From: Fodinicola feengrottensis
Lineage (GTDB): Bacteria > Actinomycetota > Actinomycetes > Mycobacteriales > HKI-0501
Assembly (NCBI RefSeq): GCF_010993775.1
Contig: NZ_WOTO01000009.1
Location: 1 to 64,000 of the forward strand
Direction: 5' to 3'
Length of the DNA stretch: 64,000 nt
The position numbers and the translations under genes are program-made. The notes beneath the pieces are model-generated. The model saw only the letters and a list, made by a program, of their open reading frames with translations. It made no database searches and was not told the DNA's origin. Below are positions 61,392 to 64,000 of the stretch, piece by piece. Each line of letters begins with the position of its first letter. Within the stretch, counting starts at the first letter, position 1.

Positions 61392-61712
61392 TTAACGGCA
61401 GGTCGGTACCGAGACGAACCGGCCCACCGAGACGTAGCCGGCATACATCCAGCCGGTGACGGAGGTCGTGTTGTCCGTCGCGTAATACCAGAAGTTGTCC
61501 TCGTTGCCGTTGTTACAGTGCACGGTCAGCGAGTGGTTCGAGTAGCAACTTCCCAGCACCGCGCCATTGGGCCACGAGCTGCGAATGTTCGTGCCATCGG
61601 AGCACTGGCCCGGCACGTCCGGCGTGGACATCGGGCGAGCCACCGCGGCACTGGCCGGTGCCGCCGAGAAAATCGCACCGGCTATCGCCGCACCCGCCAC
61701 CGCTACCAGCAC
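61392..61712 (-). CDS. Small secreted SH3-like cysteine protein
   Basis: 106 residues. The signal peptide MLVAVAGAAIAGAIFSAAPA is followed by SAAVARPMSTPDVPGQCSD. The mature part has GTNIRSSWPNGAVLGSCYSN, LTVHCNNGN, NFWYYATDNTTSVTGWMYAG and four Cys, the SH3b-like pattern also seen at 49506 and 41841. GTG at 61712 follows GGGGTAACAAG; the N-terminus may be longer (a G4 run upstream could hide an indel). It lies upstream of the MFS gene on the same strand. Confidence 0.78.
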   Translation of the reverse strand: MLVAVAGAAIAGAIFSAAPASAAVARPMSTPDVPGQCSDGTNIRSSWPNGAVLGSCYSNHSLTVHCNNGNEDNFWYYATDNTTSVTGWMYAGYVSVGRFVSVPTCR

Positions 61713-62016
61713 CTTGTTACCCCACCAACACCGTCACCTCTTCGCTCGAATGAGAAACCGCCCGATTCAGGCGGTATTTCGAGCGTACTGAATGACAATT
61801 GTCACCCAAGCGGGCCGATTCGGTCCTAGTAACCGAAAACACATTTATCGCGCGGCGCGAGGTCCGAGCCGCTCAGGTGGCGTACAGATGCGATCGCGGT
61901 GCCGGCCACAACCACGGCGGCCGGCGCCCCGTCCACCTGTGCCGAACGGCACGAGTCAGGTCCCCAGCGAAGCCGCACGCTCCGCCCGGTGCCACAGCCA
62001 CAGACAGCGTTGTTGG

Positions 62017-62211
62017 CTATTCCTCGATCGTGATGGCCTGGGAGGGGCAGATCATCGCCGCGTCCCGTACCGCCGCCGCGTACTCAGCGCCCGGCGATGC
62101 CTGCAGCAACACCACCAGGCCATCGTCCTCGTCCTGGTCGAAAACGGCCGGCTCGGTCATCACACACTGTCCCGATCCGATGCATTTGTCACGATCCACG
62201 ATTATCTTCAT
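62017..62211 (-). CDS. [3Fe-4S] ferredoxin, P450 electron donor
   Basis: 64 residues, intact: MKIIVDRDKCIGSGQCVMTE and later AAMICPSQAITIEE. The CX5C and CP pattern (three Cys, one position replaced) is typical of [3Fe-4S] ferredoxins that partner actinobacterial P450s. It starts 9 bp after the P450 stop, so the two are co-transcribed and it is the likely redox partner. ATG at 62211 is the start. Confidence 0.93.
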   Translation of the reverse strand: MKIIVDRDKCIGSGQCVMTEPAVFDQDEDDGLVVLLQASPGAEYAAAVRDAAMICPSQAITIEE

Positions 62212-62220
62212 GTTCTTCTC

Positions 62221-63432
62221 CTACCAGCTAACCGGAAGTTCGTGCACTCCATACACGATCATGTCGTGCTTGAACCGGATCCGCTCGGGCGGGATGGCCA
62301 GTTTCATGGTCGGGATCCGGCGGTAAAGGGTCCCGTAGACGACCTGCAACTCCACTCGGGGGCGAGCGGCTGCCCGAGGCACTGATGGATGCCGTACCCG
62401 AAAGCGACGTGCTGGCGGGCCGATCGGGCCAGGTCCAGCGCGTCCGGGTCGGCGAAGGCGTCCGGATCACGGTTCGCCGCGTCGCCGGCCACGATTATTA
62501 CGCCCTCCCCGGCCCGAATCAACTGGCCGGCAACGGTCACGTCCTCGGTGGCGACCCGGCGCCGCCCACTCTGGGTGATCGTCAGGTAGCGCAACAGCTC
62601 TTCGACCGAGCTCTTGACCAGCGCCGGGTTCGGGTCCGTACGCAGCAGCGCCAGCTGGTCCGGGTTCTGCAGCAGCGCCGCGGTGCCCAGCCCAATCATG
62701 TTGGCGGTCGTCTCGTGGCCGGCGACCAGCAGCAGCCGGGCCATCCCGACGATCTCCTGCCGGGTCAGGGTCCCAGCGCGCAACTGCTGGACTACGAGCC
62801 GGCTGATCAGATCGTCGGCCGGCTCACGGTCCTTCGCGTCGACCAGCTCGGTCAGGTACGCGCCGAGTTCCTGGGTCGCCTGCAGCGCCTCTTCTTTGGT
62901 GGTGGCTGAAGAAATCAGCCGCCGACTCCAGCCTTGGAAACGGTCGTGGTCCTGGTACGGGACTCCGAGCAGCTGGCAGATCACCAGCGATGGAGCGGCA
63001 GTGCGAAATCCCGCACCAGGTCGGCCGACGAACCGTTCGCCAGCATGTCGTCGATCAGACCGTCCACAATGGACTGAATGGGCGCCCGCAGCGCCTCCAT
63101 CTGGCGCATCGTGAAGCTGCTGATCAACATCCGGCGCAACCGGGAGTGCTCCGGGTCGTCCATGTTGATGAACGACCGGAAATGCTGGCGGCTGATCGAG
63201 CTCGCGACGCTCACGCTCGGATAGCCGGACAGTCGCGAGTCCGCGCTGAAGCGGCGGTCCGCCAACACCGCCCTCGCGTCCGCATAGCGGGTGACGAACC
63301 AGACCTCCTGGCCATCCCAGTTGCGTACCCGGCTGATCGGCTCAGTCTCCCGCAGCTGTCATAAGCCGGCGGTGGGTCGTACGGGCACTGCCGGCTCATC
63401 GGAAATGCGGGGGTCTCCTGAGTCTGCGTCAT
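62221..63432 (-). CDS. Cytochrome P450, CYP105/CYP107-like (three frameshifts)
   Basis: About 404 residues. It has the N-terminal segment RETEPISRVRNWDGQEVWFV after correction, MDDPEHSRLRRMLISSFTMR, I-helix LLLVAGHETTANMIGLG, K-helix EELLRYLTITQSGRRRVATE and heme-binding FGYGIHQCLGQPLAR. The frame breaks near 63350, 62990 (giving LPLPSLVICQLLGVPY) and 62365 (giving VELQVVYGTLYRRIP to the stop at 62221). It is a soluble bacterial P450 with an adjacent ferredoxin. The substrate is unknown. ATG at 63432 follows GGGAGGAGCGGCACC. A TTAGC repeat/dyad lies just upstream. Confidence 0.92.
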
Positions 63433-63454
63433 GGTGCCGCTCCTCCCGATTGGA

Positions 63455-63483
63455 TAGTTAGCTTAGCTTAGCTTAGCTAACTA
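63455..63483 (-). promoter_or_regulatory. TTAGC repeat/dyad in the P450-ferredoxin promoter
   Basis: TAGTTAGC and GCTAACTA flank four TTAGC copies (63458-63477), about 25 bases upstream of the P450 ATG. It is the most A+T-rich patch nearby and is likely an operator for an unlinked regulator. Inferred. Confidence 0.55.
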
Positions 63484-63664
63484 GCAGTCTGGGGGGGCAA
63501 TCATGTGGTTTGTCAGACTCCGTTGGCGGCCGGAGTGCCTGCGGCGGGCCGCGTCCGATCACGTCGCCAGACCCGACCCAGTTGGCGGTCGGACCTACCG
63601 CCAATGACCGGGAACGGCCTGGCGGCCGGTGTAGTCGGCCATCGCGACACAGCAGAATGAGCCC

Positions 63665-64000
63665 ATGACGGAACCGACGATCTTGGCTACCTCCGGCGGC
63701 TGGAGCCGCGGGTCTCGCTATCAGCTGACATACGGCCCACTGCTGCACCTCGCGCTGGAGCTGTCCGGCGTGGATGGCCGCCGGCCGAAGGTCTGCCACA
63801 TCGGCACCGCCGGCGGAGACCAGCAGTTCTGGCTCGCCGCCGAGGACGAGGCGGCCGGCGGCTGGCCGGCGTCGAGGCGAGTCACCTGAACCTGTTCCCG
63901 ATGCCGAACGTCGACGACATCGAGGCGCACCTGCTCGACCAGGACGTGATCTGGGTGAACGGCGGCAGCGTCGCGAACCTGCTGGCCGTCTGGCGCGTCC
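63665..64000 (+). CDS. Peptidase S51 (dipeptidase E-like), truncated by window end (one frameshift)
   Basis: The first 112 or so codons of an S51-type peptidase: TILATSGGWSRGSRYQLTYG, KVCHIGTAGGDQQFWLAAED, then after a break near 63862 NLFPMPNVDDIEAHLL and VIWVNGGSVANLLAVWRV. The NGGSVANL segment carries the expected catalytic nucleophile Ser region. Dipeptidase E cleaves Asp-Xaa dipeptides; related members include cyanophycinase. It is divergent from the P450 gene. The C-terminal half lies beyond the window. Confidence 0.8.

Overview
The window is high-GC actinobacterial DNA, with strong G/C at third codon positions, many GTG starts and purine-rich ribosome binding sites. Gene order over much of the window resembles the Mycobacterium tuberculosis Rv2191-Rv2216 neighbourhood as I know it: DEDDh/GIY-YIG nuclease, trpD, ctaE-qcrCAB, ctaF-ctaC, adenosine kinase, HesB-type Fe-S protein, glycerate kinase, DUF3043 protein, cobT, gcvT, leucyl aminopeptidase, a lipoyl-bearing E2 and a TIGR01777 epimerase. 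asnB, ctaD, cobS and ilvE are absent, and accessory genes are inserted. The organism is probably a non-mycobacterial filamentous or soil actinomycete; I cannot name it from sequence alone. Layout: 0-6 kb holds a nucleic-acid-maintenance group (small Cys protein, NYN RNase-like protein, zinc ribbon, proofreading-type nuclease) with two promoters matching the mycobacterial PafBC DNA-damage consensus, then a 167-bp hairpin MITE and a membrane protein. 5-16 kb is accessory metabolism: cupin/MarR pair, Nudix, esterase, glutathionyl-hydroquinone-reductase-like protein, secreted GH3 glucosidase with PA14 insert, and a Tat-exported beta-propeller/amidohydrolase. 16-18 kb carries an orphan M15 peptidase with the N-terminal motif of contractile-injection-system cargo. 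18-27 kb holds trpD and the bcc-aa3 respiratory genes. 27-34 kb has adenosine kinase, Uma2, Fe-S carrier, glycerate kinase, RIO kinase and a MurA. 34-44 kb has DUF3043, a membrane-anchored SARP-like regulator, an ABC exporter, a P450 and an aldo-keto reductase. 43-50 kb has cobT, gcvT, leucyl aminopeptidase and small proteins. 50-56 kb has vapBC, an acyl-CoA synthetase, lpd and the E2. 56-64 kb has a secreted GH31, an MFS exporter, a P450-ferredoxin pair and a truncated S51 peptidase. A pervasive feature is broken reading frames. About 35 genes, including essential respiratory and central-metabolism genes, need one to four single-base corrections, many at homopolymers. I read this as uncorrected sequencing error rather than pseudogenes, and I give each gene its full inferred span. 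Genes such as leucyl aminopeptidase, lpd, ctaE and adenosine kinase read through intact. No tRNA, rRNA, CRISPR array, transposase or phage module was recognised. The most unusual items are the MITE, two copies of an 86-89 bp hairpin repeat with conserved loop, a short peptide gene overlapping mutually exclusive hairpins (24646-24817), the orphan injection-system-type peptidase, and the paired DNA-damage promoters.
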